NCBI GenBank assembly: GCA_035626395.1
Contig: DASPNR010000023.1
Coordinates: forward strand, 145,646 to 209,645
DNA from: Candidatus Limnocylindrales bacterium
GTDB lineage: Bacteria; Desulfobacterota; Binatia; UBA1149; CAITLU01
Direction: 5' to 3'
Length of the DNA stretch: 64,000 nt
Shown: one piece after another, positions 59,695 to 64,000 of the stretch
How positions within the stretch are numbered: the stretch's first letter is position 1
How the letters are laid out: every line of letters starts with the position of its first letter
The notes under the pieces: generated by a model
The model's database searches: none
Seen by the model: only the letters and a program-made list of their open reading frames with translations
What the model was told of the DNA's origin: nothing
Program-made: the position numbers and the translations under genes

Positions 59695-64000
<4,306 letters not shown>

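Overview
The window is GC-rich (about two thirds G+C by eye) and densely coded on both strands. It looks like chromosomal DNA of a diderm bacterium: it carries apolipoprotein N-acyltransferase, an AmpG-like carrier, many Sec signal peptides and a cobalamin riboswitch. The crotonases, LLM and PPOX-class enzymes, and exported proteins with CGNG-type cysteine repeats and Thr/Pro spacers, fit an uncultured deltaproteobacterial-type lineage such as Binatota or Myxococcota. That placement is inference. I saw no rRNA, tRNA, CRISPR array, transposase or phage genes.

Layout. 1-5.8 kb: a TetR regulator cut by the left edge, an ECF41/SigJ-type sigma factor behind an FAD oxidoreductase, a non-coding stretch with a 28-bp palindromic repeat array, a PPOX-fold protein, an alpha/beta hydrolase and a universal stress protein. 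5.9-12.6 kb: a crotonase, an exported BON protein followed directly by an ATP-dependent DNA ligase, a ferritin-like diiron protein with a perfect palindrome upstream, an epimerase-SRPBCC fusion and a second PPOX protein. 12.6-24.4 kb: envelope and amine genes, namely a proline-rich exported protein, a membrane protein, lnt, the aguA-aguB putrescine pair with a glycosyltransferase, an epoxide-hydrolase-like protein with an exported HMA protein and an AmpG-like carrier, a nitroreductase, a lipase-maturation-factor homologue and a Rieske protein.

24.4-43.4 kb mixes soluble metabolism (dienelactone hydrolase, crotonase, LLM oxidoreductase, tandem Mrp ATPases, SDR) with a family of exported proteins. 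Three of these end in a four-cysteine dockerin-like module. Two adjacent paralogues end in long Thr/Pro tails. A zinc/manganese-type ABC permease and ATPase lie about 7 kb from a histidine-rich binding protein that probably completes the system. 43.4-46.2 kb is a minus-strand operon of an exported beta-propeller-like protein and a cell-surface protein, headed by a well-conserved cobalamin riboswitch. I regard this as the most interesting system in the window.

46.6-64 kb: a ThDP-dependent enzyme, a modular exported protein, a cupin, and a four-gene galactose-related operon: a glycosyltransferase fused to UDP-galactopyranose mutase through a Gly-Asn-His-Ala repeat linker, a GH2 glycosidase, galactokinase and a divergent M24 homologue. 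The window ends in a two-gene hybrid histidine kinase operon whose large first member, cut by the right edge, carries an array of HAMP repeats.
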